A DNA stretch of 64,000 nt from assembly GCF_000467125.1 (NCBI RefSeq), contig NZ_BATJ01000007.1:124001-188000 (forward strand), read 5' to 3'. The position numbers and the translations under genes are program-made. This DNA comes from Vibrio proteolyticus NBRC 13287 (lineage in GTDB: Bacteria; Pseudomonadota; Gammaproteobacteria; Enterobacterales; Vibrionaceae). Shown piece after piece: positions 24,468 through 34,187 of the stretch; the first letter of the stretch is position 1, and each line of letters starts with the position of its first letter. A model generated the notes under the pieces. That model saw only the letters and a program-made list of their open reading frames with translations, did no database searches and was not told where the DNA came from.

Positions 24468-25835
24468 ATGCTGGAGCTCTTGATTGGATTAGTAGTGACT
24501 GTGGCTGTCGGCTACTTCATCGTGAAAGGCTATAAGCCTGCCGGTGTCCTGCTAACCGCTGGTGTATTACTGCTTATTCTTACCGGAATTATCGGCCATA
24601 CCGTTTTACCTGACTCCATTCAGTCTACGGGCAACATGCTGACCGATTCACTGGAGTACGTGAAATATATGCTCCAATACCGTGGTGGCGGTTTAGGCAT
24701 GCAGATCATGTTACTGTGCGGTTTCGCGTCTTACATGACCCATATCGGCGCCAACAACGTGGTGGTGAAGCAGTTTTCGAAACCATTGTCGGTCATCAAA
24801 TCTCCATATATCCTGCTTGTTGCTGCCTATATCGTGGCTTGTTTAATGTCCCTGGCCGTCAGCTCTGCGACGGGTCTCGGTGTGCTTTTGATGGCGACTC
24901 TGTTCCCAATGATGACTGCAATGGGCATTTCCCGTCCTGCGGCTGTGGCCGTGTGCGCCTCACCGGCGGCAATCATCTTATCGCCGACATCAGGTGATGT
25001 AGTTATCGCAGCGGAGAAATCCGGTCTGGCTCTGCATGTTTTTGCCGTGGAAACCGTATTGCCTGTCTCCATTTGCGCCATCATCGTGATGGCTATTGCG
25101 GCGTTCTTTTGGAACCAGTATCTGGACAAAAAAGACAATTCACTAATGGAGCGCATTGATGTCTCTGAAATTGAAGTCAATGCACCAGCCTACTATGCGG
25201 CTCTGCCTTTTCTTCCTATTATTGGCGTGTTCGTCTTTAATGGGGAGACTATCAAAGGCCTCTATCTTGACATCTATACCATCGTCGTTTTGTCGATTTT
25301 CATTGGTGCGCTAGTCGACTTTGTCACCAAACGTTTTGATGGACAAAAAACCCTCGACGACCTGGAATCTTGCTATCAGGGTATGGCGGATGCCTTCAAA
25401 GGTGTGGTCATGCTGTTAGTAGCTGCCGGGGTGTTTGCACAAGGCCTGATGTCTATCGGAGCTATTGACAACTTGCTTCATCTGGCAGAAACCGCCGGCG
25501 CTGGTGGAGTGGCTCTGATGCTGATCCTCACAGCCCTGACGGTGGCCGCAGCCATCGCCACTGGATCGGGTAATGCTCCTTTTTACGCATTTGTCGAACT
25601 GGCACCATCGCTGGCGGCCAAAATGGGCCTGAACCCTGCTTTTTTGATTATTCCAATGCTGCAAGCTTCGAATCTGGGCCGAACCATTTCCCCCGTGTCC
25701 GGTGTTGTGGTTGCCACGTCCGGTATGGGTCAAGTCAGCCCGTTTGAGGTCGTGAAACGTACTTCTGTACCCGTATTGTGCGGACTGGCCACTGTGATTA
25801 TCGGTACTATGGTTCTCGTACCGATGTACGTCTAA
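24468..25835 (+). CDS. dcuC: Anaerobic C4-dicarboxylate transporter DcuC
   Basis: 455 residues with about 12 membrane helices, the full DcuC length. The start is the ATG at 24468, with GGAG eight bases upstream, rather than a farther upstream codon that would add 28 non-family residues. DcuC exchanges or exports succinate and takes up fumarate during anaerobic growth. Its placement next to narQP and nap fits a respiratory cluster. A terminator shared with narP follows. Confidence 0.9.
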   Translation: MLELLIGLVVTVAVGYFIVKGYKPAGVLLTAGVLLLILTGIIGHTVLPDSIQSTGNMLTDSLEYVKYMLQYRGGGLGMQIMLLCGFASYMTHIGANNVVVKQFSKPLSVIKSPYILLVAAYIVACLMSLAVSSATGLGVLLMATLFPMMTAMGISRPAAVAVCASPAAIILSPTSGDVVIAAEKSGLALHVFAVETVLPVSICAIIVMAIAAFFWNQYLDKKDNSLMERIDVSEIEVNAPAYYAALPFLPIIGVFVFNGETIKGLYLDIYTIVVLSIFIGALVDFVTKRFDGQKTLDDLESCYQGMADAFKGVVMLLVAAGVFAQGLMSIGAIDNLLHLAETAGAGGVALMLILTALTVAAAIATGSGNAPFYAFVELAPSLAAKMGLNPAFLIIPMLQASNLGRTISPVSGVVVATSGMGQVSPFEVVKRTSVPVLCGLATVIIGTMVLVPMYV

Positions 25836-25859
25836 ATCACGTAACAACAAACAAAAAAA

Positions 25860-25886
25860 CAAAGGCGCTCATTGAGCGCCTTTTCT
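25860..25886. terminator. Bidirectional terminator between dcuC and narP
   Basis: AAAGGCGCTCA at 25861-25871 pairs with TGAGCGCCTTT at 25873-25883, with an A-run before and Ts after. It separates two convergent genes. Confidence 0.88.
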
Positions 25887-25901
25887 GTTTCTATCCGATG
25901 T

Positions 25902-26534
25902 TTACTTCACGTCACCATAACGTTCCAGATACAGCACCGTCGCCGCAGTACGAGAAGGAACCCGTAGCTTTTTGAGCAAACTCTTCATGTGTACTTTCAC
26001 GGTCGATTCCGATATGAAAAGGCGATCTGCAATTTGTTTATTTCGGTATCCACGTGCGACTTCTTGCAGGATCTGAGTCTCACGCTCGGTCAACGAGTCA
26101 AAAATATCTTCGCGGCCTTCGCTGTCACTCAGGTATCTGGCAACTTCCTGACTGTAGGCTTTATCGCCCCCAACCGCCTGTATAAGCAGTTCAATCAGTT
26201 CATCGGGCTCGGTGTCTTTGAGTAAATAGCCATCTGCTCCGGCTTTAACCAGAGCTTCAATATCCGCGGGACTGTCAGAGACCGTCAGGATCACGATACT
26301 CGCATCAGAGCCATCCGCTCTGAGCGCTTTAAGCGTATCCAGACCAGACATCCCTTTCATATTAAGGTCAAGCAATATCAACTCAGGTTCAACCTCATGA
26401 GCCAGTGCAATTGCATCCGCCCCGTTACTAGCTTCAGCTACGACACTGAAGTCGTCTTCAAATTCGAGTAATTGTTTGATCCCACGACGCATCAGCGGGT
26501 GATCATCAACCAACATTACGTTACACACTGTCAA
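25902..26534 (-). CDS. narP: Nitrate/nitrite response regulator NarP
   Basis: 210 residues. The receiver domain (about 5-120) has the acidic pair VDDHP and the phospho-acceptor Asp in LILLDLNMKGMSG; Lys lies in YLLKDTEP. The C-terminal LuxR-type helix-turn-helix (about 145-205) includes LTERETQILQEVARG. The start is a TTG at 26534 behind AAGGAAG, overlapping the end of narQ by 14 bases. NarP controls nap and related operons; a matching 7-2-7 site is present upstream of napF. Confidence 0.9.
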   Translation of the reverse strand: MTVCNVMLVDDHPLMRRGIKQLLEFEDDFSVVAEASNGADAIALAHEVEPELILLDLNMKGMSGLDTLKALRADGSDASIVILTVSDSPADIEALVKAGADGYLLKDTEPDELIELLIQAVGGDKAYSQEVARYLSDSEGREDIFDSLTERETQILQEVARGYRNKQIADRLFISESTVKVHMKSLLKKLRVPSRTAATVLYLERYGDVK

Positions 26535-28245
26535 ACTTTGCTTCCTTTGAACGTTGATAAGTTAATACGACTTCACAACCCTGATCTGGCGAAGAGTGGA
26601 CTTTCAGCTCACCATTAAGCCGGTTCGCACGCTCTTGCATGATGCTCATGCCGTAGTGGTTAATTTTTTCATTGTGCTCGCTCATGCCAACACCGTCATC
26701 TTTCACTGACACCGTGACAACGTCACCCAACGCTAAACACCTCACTTGAATGCAGGAGGCATTCGCATGTTTAATGGCATTGATTGTGGCTTCACGAATC
26801 AGTTGTAGAAGGTGCACCTGATGGTGTACATCCAAATCGACCGAAGACAGTTCATTCGTCAGTTGGATCTGAGCGCTGGTCTGTTCGTTTAACTGCTCAA
26901 GCATCTCTTGCAGTGCCTGGCCGAATGTACCTTCTTTTATAGTCAGGCGAAACGTCGTTAAGAGCTCGCGGAGCTGGGTATACGCAGAAGACAAACCGGT
27001 ATCTAACTCGCCGATAACCAGCGTTGTTTTCGGCGTAAATTCGCTGTGCGGCAGTTTGTTGATCACTTTTTTCAGTAGAGCAACCTGGATTTTGAGATAC
27101 GACAATGATTGCGCCAGAGAGTCGTGTAACTCCCTTGCAATCGTCGCCCGCTCTTCCATTAGCAACAGCTGTTCGGCCTGACGCTGTGCGTGATTGTAAT
27201 ACACCGCGCGGGATAAGATCTGGACGAAGTTATCAATCAGCGCTTTGTCCGGACAGGGCAGCCCGTATTCCCATTGCAAGGTTCCTAAATGATGTTCGTC
27301 TAAAGACAACGCCTTCTGCTCGACGTTCTCACCATAAAAAGCGCCTTCTTCCAGGATCAGATTTTTCTCTCCGGGTTCTTCAATTTCAATTCTGACCCCG
27401 GTGATACCTTCAATGCTGACAATATGACGCAATATTGCCTGGAAGTTGTCGACGCTGATGCGTGCCGCCGTCAATTCTTGTGATGAGTTGTACAATACTT
27501 TCAGAGACTGGTTGGCGTGTTGTAACTTGTGCGTTTTCTCATTCACCGCTTGCTCGAGGCCACGGTATAACTTACCCAGCTCTGCGGCCATTCGGTTAAA
27601 CGTTCGAGCCAGAATGCCCATTTCATTACTGCTCGATTCATCCAGCGAAACATCAAACGAACGTGATTGGATCTGTTCACTGGCCGCGACCAATGATTTC
27701 AACGGGCTCACTATTTCACTGCGGATGAAATCAACAACAAAAATGCTGACCAACAAAACTGCACCTAATCCAAGGCCACCCACCCAAGCCAGATTGATCA
27801 GCTTTTTCTCTGAATATTCTTGAAGTTTGAAGACAAAAGCATCGATCTGAGTGACAAAACCCGCAACCAGAACAAGATACTGATCCCGGCCATCGCCATC
27901 CAGCACAGCTTTCAATTCGTGCCAACGAACGATCAGTCGATAATAATCCTGAGTGATGTCGTCGGGAACATACCACTTCTGTAAGGCTTTCATCGAACTG
28001 GAATAGATCGAACGCTCGAACTGGAAAATATGGTACTGATAGTTATCAGATTGACTCTGTATATCATGAGCCAGACGATAGCTTTGCATCCGCATAGAGC
28101 CGGCCACGTTCACCGCTTCGGCATCATTCAGGCTCGAAGCCAAGGTAATAATTGCAAAGCTGGTTGTCGCAACGGACAGCAGCAGAATCAACAGCATGGC
28201 CTTTGCTATAGTACTGGTTACCGACTTTTGTACTTGACCTCTCAA
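26521..28245 (-). CDS. narQ: Nitrate/nitrite sensor kinase NarQ
   Basis: 574 residues. Two membrane helices (about 13-36 and 149-172) flank the periplasmic sensor, whose AVNVAGSMRMQSYRLA is the conserved P-box that binds nitrate and nitrite. A HAMP linker, a GAF-like region and a HisKA_3 kinase follow, with ARELHDSLAQSL holding the phospho-His and DDGVGM the ATP-binding site. A TTG start at 28245 follows GAGGTG. It is co-transcribed with narP and divergent from napF. Confidence 0.92.
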   Translation of the reverse strand: MRGQVQKSVTSTIAKAMLLILLLSVATTSFAIITLASSLNDAEAVNVAGSMRMQSYRLAHDIQSQSDNYQYHIFQFERSIYSSSMKALQKWYVPDDITQDYYRLIVRWHELKAVLDGDGRDQYLVLVAGFVTQIDAFVFKLQEYSEKKLINLAWVGGLGLGAVLLVSIFVVDFIRSEIVSPLKSLVAASEQIQSRSFDVSLDESSSNEMGILARTFNRMAAELGKLYRGLEQAVNEKTHKLQHANQSLKVLYNSSQELTAARISVDNFQAILRHIVSIEGITGVRIEIEEPGEKNLILEEGAFYGENVEQKALSLDEHHLGTLQWEYGLPCPDKALIDNFVQILSRAVYYNHAQRQAEQLLLMEERATIARELHDSLAQSLSYLKIQVALLKKVINKLPHSEFTPKTTLVIGELDTGLSSAYTQLRELLTTFRLTIKEGTFGQALQEMLEQLNEQTSAQIQLTNELSSVDLDVHHQVHLLQLIREATINAIKHANASCIQVRCLALGDVVTVSVKDDGVGMSEHNEKINHYGMSIMQERANRLNGELKVHSSPDQGCEVVLTYQRSKEAKFDSV

Positions 28246-28339
28246 GCCACACCTCTATTCCACGAACACTTCGACTTATTATTTACCATATTCCTAAGTA
28301 AATATGGGCACAATATGTGATCACTCTCTCCGGAATTTA

Positions 28340-28353
28340 TTGATCCAAAACAA
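28340..28353 (+). promoter_or_regulatory. FNR-like site upstream of napF
   Basis: TTGAT-CCAA-AACAA differs at one position from TTGAT-N4-ATCAA. It lies 29 bp (centre to centre) upstream of the NarP-type operator. The 9-bp greater spacing than in E. coli napF makes the call moderate. Confidence 0.5.
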
Positions 28354-28367
28354 CATTGCATCCTAAT

Positions 28368-28383
28368 TACCTCTTAGGGGGTA
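28368..28383. promoter_or_regulatory. NarP/NarL 7-2-7 operator of napF
   Basis: TACCTCT-TA-GGGGGTA is an inverted pair of NarP heptamers (consensus TACYYMT) with the 2-base spacing that NarP requires. It lies in the narQ-napF intergenic region, 109 bases before the napF start. Confidence 0.8.
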
Positions 28384-28491
28384 TTTATACGAATATGGCA
28401 AAAACTACAATTTGTGTATGGATAAATGACAATTTGTTAATGAGAAATGTGAACTAGACTTTAGTTAAGTTTCTCTATCGCAGGTGGATTA

Positions 28492-28974
28492 GTGGTCGAT
28501 CTTTCAAAAAGACGCTTTTTTTCACGCAGAGACATCAACGAGCAGACGCTTCGCCTCCCTTGGTTAATTGATAATCAGGTGTTTGTAGACGGCTGTACAC
28601 GCTGCGGAAAATGCGTAAGTGCTTGTGAAACTCAAATCATCAAGATTGGCGATGGTGGTTACCCCAGCGTGGATTTCACCTTCGGCGAATGCACATTTTG
28701 TTATCAGTGTGCCGAAGCATGTCCTGAACCCCTGTTTAATGCCAAAGATGTACAGCCTTGGAATGCAAAAGCCACCATCACAGAGCAGTGTCTGGCAAAA
28801 CAAAATGTCGATTGTCGGAGCTGTGGCGATCTCTGCGATCCCATGGCTATCAAGTTTAAACCTGAAATCGGCCGGGTGTCACAGCCGATATTGGATCTGT
28901 CTGAATGTAATGGTTGTGGCGCGTGCGTCTCTGTCTGCCCGACTTCAGCAATCAATGTGAGCAATATTTTATAA
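28492..28974 (+). CDS. napF: Ferredoxin-type protein NapF
   Basis: 160 residues with Cys clusters for iron-sulfur centres: CTRCGKCVSAC, CTFCYQCAEAC, CRSCGDLC and CNGCGACVSVC. The protein is cytoplasmic and helps mature or feed NapA before export. It starts with GTG at 28492. It is the first gene of napFDABC, under the FNR-like and NarP-like sites upstream. Confidence 0.93.
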   Translation: MVDLSKRRFFSRRDINEQTLRLPWLIDNQVFVDGCTRCGKCVSACETQIIKIGDGGYPSVDFTFGECTFCYQCAEACPEPLFNAKDVQPWNAKATITEQCLAKQNVDCRSCGDLCDPMAIKFKPEIGRVSQPILDLSECNGCGACVSVCPTSAINVSNIL

Positions 28975-28992
28975 AAAATACGAGAGCAATTT

Positions 28993-29298
28993 ATGTCACT
29001 AAATGAAGTGCACATTTCAAGCTTGGTGGTCCATGCCCTACCGGAAGACCTGGAAACCGTCAAAACACAAATCGCGGCGTTTGAAAACGCAGAGATTTAT
29101 GGTGACAGCCCGGAAGGCAAAATTGTCGTGGTGTTAGAAACCGAAAACCAGGGTTTTGTCACTGACACGATAGATGCCATTAACAACTTACCAAACGTCC
29201 TGAGCGCGGTGCTGGTTTATCACCAGATTGAAACCAACCTGGGCGACACGGATTCTGACACTGGAACGCAAATTTCCCAAATTGAGGGTGAAGTATGA
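28993..29298 (+). CDS. napD: NapA maturation chaperone NapD
   Basis: 101 residues, ferredoxin-like fold, beginning with [17 protein letters not shown] as in the NapD family. It binds the twin-arginine signal of NapA and delays export until the molybdenum cofactor is inserted. Its stop overlaps the napA start by four bases (ATGA), giving coupled translation. Confidence 0.93.
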   Translation: MSLNEVHISSLVVHALPEDLETVKTQIAAFENAEIYGDSPEGKIVVVLETENQGFVTDTIDAINNLPNVLSAVLVYHQIETNLGDTDSDTGTQISQIEGEV

Positions 29299-31784
29299 AA
29301 ATGACAAGACGTGCGTTTGTGAAAGCAAACGCAGCCGCTTCGGCAGCGGCCGTGGCAGGCATTACACTGCCAGCTTCCGCGACCAACCTGATTGCAAGCT
29401 CCGACCAAACAAAGATCCATTGGGACAAAGCGCCTTGTCGATTCTGCGGTACCGGCTGCTCTGTTTTGGTCGGTACTCAAAACGGCCGTGTTGTGGCAAC
29501 ACAGGGGGACCCTGAAGCGCCCGTCAATAAAGGCCTGAACTGTATCAAAGGTTACTTCCTGTCGAAGATCATGTACGGTCAAGATCGACTGACTCAGCCA
29601 CTGCTTCGCATGAAGGATGGCAAGTACAGTAAAGACGGTGATTTCGAGCCTGTGTCCTGGGATACCGCTTTTGATGTCATGGCTGAAAAATGGAAAGCGT
29701 CCCTGAAGAAAAAGGGCCCAACGAGTGTTGGTATGTTCGGTTCTGGTCAGTGGACCGTGATGGAGGGTTACGCGGCATCGAAATTAATGAAAGCGGGCTT
29801 TCGTTCGAATAATATCGACCCTAACGCTCGTCACTGTATGGCCTCTGCCGTGGTTGGCTTTATGCGTACATTCGGTATTGATGAACCCATGGGCTGCTAC
29901 GACGACTTCGAAAACGCAGATGCATTCGTGCTGTGGGGTTCAAACATGGCTGAGATGCACCCGGTCCTGTGGACACGAATCACTGACCGTCGTCTGAGCT
30001 ACCCGCACGTTCGTGTCAACGTTCTATCTACCTATTACCACCGTTCGTTTGAGTTAGCGGATCATGGCTACATTTTCCATCCACAGTCTGACCTGGCGAT
30101 CGCTAACTTTATTGCCAACTACATCATTCAAAACGATGCGGTTAACTGGGACTTTGTCAACAAACATACCCATTTCAAACAGGCTCAAACCGACATCGGT
30201 TACGGACTGCGCGATAACGACCCTCTACAGCAAAAAGCAAAACACCCGAACTCGGGCGACATGTTTGACATGTCCTTTGAGGAATACAAAAAGTCAGTAG
30301 CTCCCTATACCGCAGAAAAAGCGTCTGAAATGTCTGGCGTGTCGACAGACAAACTGATCGCTCTGGCCAAACAGTACGCCGATCCTGACACTAAAGTAAT
30401 GTCACTGTGGACAATGGGCATGAACCAGCACACTCGCGGTGTCTGGATGCAAAGCCTGGTGTATAACCTGCATCTGCTCACCGGAAAAATCGCTACTCCG
30501 GGTAATAGTCCATTCTCACTGACTGGTCAGCCGTCAGCATGTGGTACTGCCCGTGAAGTCGGAACGTTCGCACACCGTCTGCCAGCGGATATGGTTGTCG
30601 CCAACCCGAAACACCGTGAAATTGCCGAAAAGATTTGGAAATTGCCGGAAGGCACTATCCCGCCGAAACCGGGATTCCATGCCGTATTACAGGACCGCAT
30701 GCTCAACGATGGCGTCCTGAACTGTTACTGGGTTCAGTGTAATAACAACCTGCAAGCAGGTCCGAACATCAATACGGAGCGTTTACCTGGTTACCGTCAT
30801 CCCGATAACTTTATCGTGGTTTCGGATCCGTATCCGACCGCAACGGCTCAGGCTGCGGATTTGATTCTGCCGACGGCGATGTGGGTAGAAAAAGAAGGTG
30901 CCTACGGTAACGCTGAGCGTCGTACCCAAGCCTGGTATCAGCAAGTCGAGACCATTGGTGACGCAAAATCGGATCTTTGGCAGCTCATGGAGTTCGCTAA
31001 GCGCTTTAAGATAGAAGAAGTGTGGCCTGAAGAATTACTGGCCAAGAAACCGGAGTATCGCGGAAAAACCATGTACGACGTACTCTACCGCAATGGTCAG
31101 GTGGATGCCTTCCCTATTGAGGAAGCACGCGAATTAAACGATGACGCACACCATTTTGGGTTCTACGTGCAAAAAGGCCTGTTTGAGGAATACGCCACCT
31201 TTGGGCGTGGCCATGGTCACGATCTGGCTCCTTACGACCGTTACCATCAAGTGCGCGGCCTACGCTGGCCTGTGGTGGATGGTAAGGAAACCAAGTGGCG
31301 ATTTAAAGAAGGTTCCGACCCATACGCGAAAAAAGGCAGCGATTGGGACTTTTACGGCAAACCGGATGGTAAAGCCTGGATTATCTCCGCGCCATACGAA
31401 GCGCCGCCGGAAGTGCCTGATGCAGAATACGACCTGTGGTTATGTACTGGCCGCGTGCTTGAACACTGGCATACCGGCACCATGACTCGTCGTGTTCCCG
31501 AATTGTATAAAGCCTTCCCTGACGCAGTCTGCTTTATGCATCACGACGACGCCGTTGCACGAGGCCTGCGCCGCGGCGATGAAGTTCTGATTTCGAATAA
31601 ACGGGGTGAAGTGCGGGCTCGGGTTGAAACTCGTGGGCGCAACAAACCACCTAAAGGCCTTGTCTTTGTGCCGTTCTTTGACGCACGCATTCTGATTAAC
31701 AAATTGATTCTTGACGCAACGGATCCACTATCGAAGCAAACCGACTTTAAGAAGTGTCCGGTCAAAATCACCAAAGTGGCTTAA
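29295..31784 (+). CDS. napA: Periplasmic nitrate reductase catalytic subunit NapA
   Basis: 829 residues. The twin-arginine signal is TRRAFVK at residues 4-10 with a hydrophobic stretch to about residue 30. The [4Fe-4S] ligands are Cys48, Cys51, Cys55 and Cys83. Cys181 in ARHCMAS is the molybdenum ligand. It reduces nitrate to nitrite in the periplasm, receiving electrons from NapC through NapB. All key residues are intact. Confidence 0.97.
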   Translation: MKMTRRAFVKANAAASAAAVAGITLPASATNLIASSDQTKIHWDKAPCRFCGTGCSVLVGTQNGRVVATQGDPEAPVNKGLNCIKGYFLSKIMYGQDRLTQPLLRMKDGKYSKDGDFEPVSWDTAFDVMAEKWKASLKKKGPTSVGMFGSGQWTVMEGYAASKLMKAGFRSNNIDPNARHCMASAVVGFMRTFGIDEPMGCYDDFENADAFVLWGSNMAEMHPVLWTRITDRRLSYPHVRVNVLSTYYHRSFELADHGYIFHPQSDLAIANFIANYIIQNDAVNWDFVNKHTHFKQAQTDIGYGLRDNDPLQQKAKHPNSGDMFDMSFEEYKKSVAPYTAEKASEMSGVSTDKLIALAKQYADPDTKVMSLWTMGMNQHTRGVWMQSLVYNLHLLTGKIATPGNSPFSLTGQPSACGTAREVGTFAHRLPADMVVANPKHREIAEKIWKLPEGTIPPKPGFHAVLQDRMLNDGVLNCYWVQCNNNLQAGPNINTERLPGYRHPDNFIVVSDPYPTATAQAADLILPTAMWVEKEGAYGNAERRTQAWYQQVETIGDAKSDLWQLMEFAKRFKIEEVWPEELLAKKPEYRGKTMYDVLYRNGQVDAFPIEEARELNDDAHHFGFYVQKGLFEEYATFGRGHGHDLAPYDRYHQVRGLRWPVVDGKETKWRFKEGSDPYAKKGSDWDFYGKPDGKAWIISAPYEAPPEVPDAEYDLWLCTGRVLEHWHTGTMTRRVPELYKAFPDAVCFMHHDDAVARGLRRGDEVLISNKRGEVRARVETRGRNKPPKGLVFVPFFDARILINKLILDATDPLSKQTDFKKCPVKITKVA

Positions 31785-31858
31785 CCCCCACTCTTTGAAT
31801 GTACAGGCTGCGAAAGCAGCCTGGTTAAAGAATTGAGCCATCAGGCGGAGAATCAAAA

Positions 31859-32314
31859 ATGAAAAAACTACTTGTTGCACTGATATCTGTAGGCGCTGTG
31901 ATCACCGGTATTGCACAAGCCGAGTTGGATAACCCCGGCGGCGTGGGCGGAGTCGCATCACTAAGAGGAACTACCTTACTGGAAGAGACTCGTCCCGCAG
32001 ACGCGATGAAGAAATACCCTCGTGAGCAAGCACTGGAAAGTGATTACGTTTACCAGCCACCGTTGATTCCACACAACATTCGCAACTATGAAGTATCACT
32101 GAATGCGAATAAGTGCCTTTCATGTCACAGCTGGAAGAATGCGAGTGAAATGGGCGCAACCAAGATCAGTGTGACCCACTTCGTTAACCGTGAAGATGCG
32201 GTGCTGGCCGACGTGTCGCCTCGCCGCTATTTCTGCCTTCAGTGTCACGTACCTCAGGCAGACGCAAAACCTCTGGTCAAAAATGAATATGAACGCGTTG
32301 ATTCGCTTCGCTAA
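31859..32314 (+). CDS. napB: Diheme cytochrome NapB
   Basis: 151 residues: a signal peptide (about 1-20, ending AQA) and two c-type heme sites, CLSCH near residue 87 and CLQCH near residue 125, with distal His residues upstream. It is the small electron-transfer subunit that passes electrons to NapA. GGAG precedes the ATG. Confidence 0.95.
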   Translation: MKKLLVALISVGAVITGIAQAELDNPGGVGGVASLRGTTLLEETRPADAMKKYPREQALESDYVYQPPLIPHNIRNYEVSLNANKCLSCHSWKNASEMGATKISVTHFVNREDAVLADVSPRRYFCLQCHVPQADAKPLVKNEYERVDSLR

Positions 32315-32342
32315 CTCAGGCATCGACTAAAAGAGGCGATTT

Positions 32343-32918
32343 ATGAAACTACTTAAAGCGTTTTGGAAGAGACTGACAAGCCCGAGTAAAGCTGCCGTTG
32401 GTATTGTGCTTTTCATGGGGTTTGCTGGTGGTCTTCTGTTCTGGGGCGCGTTCAACACCGGGATGGAAGCGACCAACACCGAAGAATTCTGTTCTGGCTG
32501 TCACGCACCGATTGTGGCGGAGATTCAGGAAACTATTCACTACTCGAACCGTTCCGGCGTACGTGCGATTTGTTCTGATTGCCACGTGCCGCATGAATGG
32601 ACAGATAAGATCGTGCGTAAAGTTCAGGCATCTAAAGAACTGTTCGCATGGGCCATTGGTACCATTGATACTCCTGAGAAATTCAAGGCACGCCGTGCTC
32701 ATCTCGCAGAACGTGAATGGGCAAGACTGAAAAAGAACGATTCTCTTGAATGTCGCAACTGTCACCAGTTCGAGTACATGGATTTCTCCGAACAGAGTTC
32801 ACGTAGCGCCAAACAACACTCAACCGCTCTGGCATCTGGTGAAAAGACCTGTGTAGACTGCCATAAAGGTATCGCACACAACTTACCAGACATGCATGGC
32901 GTTGAAGGCTGGGAATAA
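32343..32918 (+). CDS. napC: Tetraheme quinol dehydrogenase NapC
   Basis: 191 residues with one N-terminal membrane helix (about 17-38) and four heme sites: CSGCH, CSDCH, CRNCH and CVDCH. It is anchored in the inner membrane, oxidises quinol and passes electrons to NapAB. There is no napGH pair, so NapC is the sole quinol route in this operon. The small 44-residue protein follows 11 bases downstream. Confidence 0.95.
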   Translation: MKLLKAFWKRLTSPSKAAVGIVLFMGFAGGLLFWGAFNTGMEATNTEEFCSGCHAPIVAEIQETIHYSNRSGVRAICSDCHVPHEWTDKIVRKVQASKELFAWAIGTIDTPEKFKARRAHLAEREWARLKKNDSLECRNCHQFEYMDFSEQSSRSAKQHSTALASGEKTCVDCHKGIAHNLPDMHGVEGWE

Positions 32919-32929
32919 GGAGAACCTGA

Positions 32930-33064
32930 ATGAGTACATTAGAATCAGTTATCTGGCACGTTCTCGGTTACAGCGCAATGCCTGTGATCATCCTTAGTGG
33001 CTTTGCCGCCGTCGCTGTGATTTGTATCTGGCTGCTTTCCATGTGGAAAGACAAAGAATCCTGA
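32930..33064 (+). CDS. 44-residue single-helix protein of nap loci (TIGR02808-like)
   Basis: The ATG at 32930 follows AAGGAG, 11 bases after the napC stop. The protein is 44 residues with a single hydrophobic helix (about 13-37, containing MPVIILSGFAAVAVICIWLL) and a charged end KDKES. This fits the TIGR02808 family, described as a tiny one-helix protein found beside periplasmic nitrate reductase genes in Vibrio and Photobacterium. Its role is unknown; helping NapC assemble in the membrane is a reasonable guess. Confidence 0.85.
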   Translation: MSTLESVIWHVLGYSAMPVIILSGFAAVAVICIWLLSMWKDKES

Positions 33065-33072
33065 GTCAGAAT

Positions 33073-33101
33073 AAAAAAGCCACCGTTGAGGTGGCTTTTT
33101 T
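33073..33101. terminator. Bidirectional terminator of nap operon and galE
   Basis: AAAAAAGCCACC, a GTTGA loop and GGTGGCTTTTTT form a strong hairpin with A- and T-runs on both sides. Confidence 0.92.
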
Positions 33102-33108
33102 GTGCGTG

Positions 33109-34125
33109 TTATTTGTCTGGGTAGCCCTGCGGGTTTTGCGACTGCCAACGCCAGGTGTCTTGTGTCATCTCGTCCAGAGAGCGTGTCGCTTTCCAGCCCA
33201 ATTCGGCTTCTGCTTTAGCCGGGTCGGCCCAACATTCTGCGATGTCTCCAGGACGGCGATCCGTCAGTTGATACGGAACCGACTTACCTGAAGCCTGTTC
33301 GAACGCGTGGACCATCTCCAGAACACTATAACCGTTACCTGTTCCTAAGTTATAGGTGTGTAGCCCTGCCTTATCACCGACACGTTGCAGAGCCGCTACG
33401 TGGCCATCGGCCAGATCCATTACATGAATGTAGTCACGCACACCGGTACCGTCTTTGGTTGGATAGTCACTACCAAACACAGATAAGCATTCTCTGCGCC
33501 CGACGGCGACCTGAGAAACAAACGGCATCAGGTTATTTGGGATCCCCTGAGGATCTTCTCCCAGATGACCGCTTGGATGCGAGCCCACTGGGTTGAAATA
33601 ACGCAGTAAAGTAATGCTCCAGTCCGGATTCGCCTGTTGGAAATCCGTCAGACACTCCTCTACCATCAATTTGCTGCGCCCGTAAGGATTGGTCGCGCTG
33701 GTCGGGAAGTCTTCCGTGATCGGCACTGTTGCCGGATCGCCGTATACCGTGGCAGATGAACTGAACACCAGGGATTTCACACCGGCTTTGCGCATAGCAT
33801 CAACCAGAACCAGCGTCCCATTCACATTGTTATCGTAATACTCCAGTGGTTTTTCAACCGACTCACCCACCGCTTTGAGCCCGGCAAAGTGGATCACGGC
33901 CTCAATCGCGTGTGCTTTTAAGAGTTCGACTAACAGCGCTTTATCACGAATATCGCCCTGAACGAACTTTGGAGTCATTCCCGCTTCTGCACCGATACGC
34001 GGCAGTACACTGGCTTTACTATTGTACAGATTGTCCAAAATGACCGGAGTCATTCCCGCTTCAATCATCTGAATGCAGGTATGGCTACCGATGTAACCCA
34101 TACCACCTGTCACTAGTACTTTCAT
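33109..34125 (-). CDS. galE: UDP-glucose 4-epimerase GalE
   Basis: 338 residues from the ATG at 34125, exactly the E. coli GalE length; a TTG four codons upstream is also open. The NAD-binding motif is GGMGYIGSH, the catalytic triad includes SSSATVYG and YGRSKLMVE (YxxxK), and DYIHVMDLADGH is typical. It interconverts UDP-glucose and UDP-galactose for galactose use and surface polysaccharides. There are no other gal genes beside it. Confidence 0.95.
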   Translation of the reverse strand: MKVLVTGGMGYIGSHTCIQMIEAGMTPVILDNLYNSKASVLPRIGAEAGMTPKFVQGDIRDKALLVELLKAHAIEAVIHFAGLKAVGESVEKPLEYYDNNVNGTLVLVDAMRKAGVKSLVFSSSATVYGDPATVPITEDFPTSATNPYGRSKLMVEECLTDFQQANPDWSITLLRYFNPVGSHPSGHLGEDPQGIPNNLMPFVSQVAVGRRECLSVFGSDYPTKDGTGVRDYIHVMDLADGHVAALQRVGDKAGLHTYNLGTGNGYSVLEMVHAFEQASGKSVPYQLTDRRPGDIAECWADPAKAEAELGWKATRSLDEMTQDTWRWQSQNPQGYPDK

Positions 34126-34187
34126 TCTGTTTTCCAACTGACGAATTTGAAAGGTATTTTAGAGGTTTTCTTACTGTATGCAACGCA

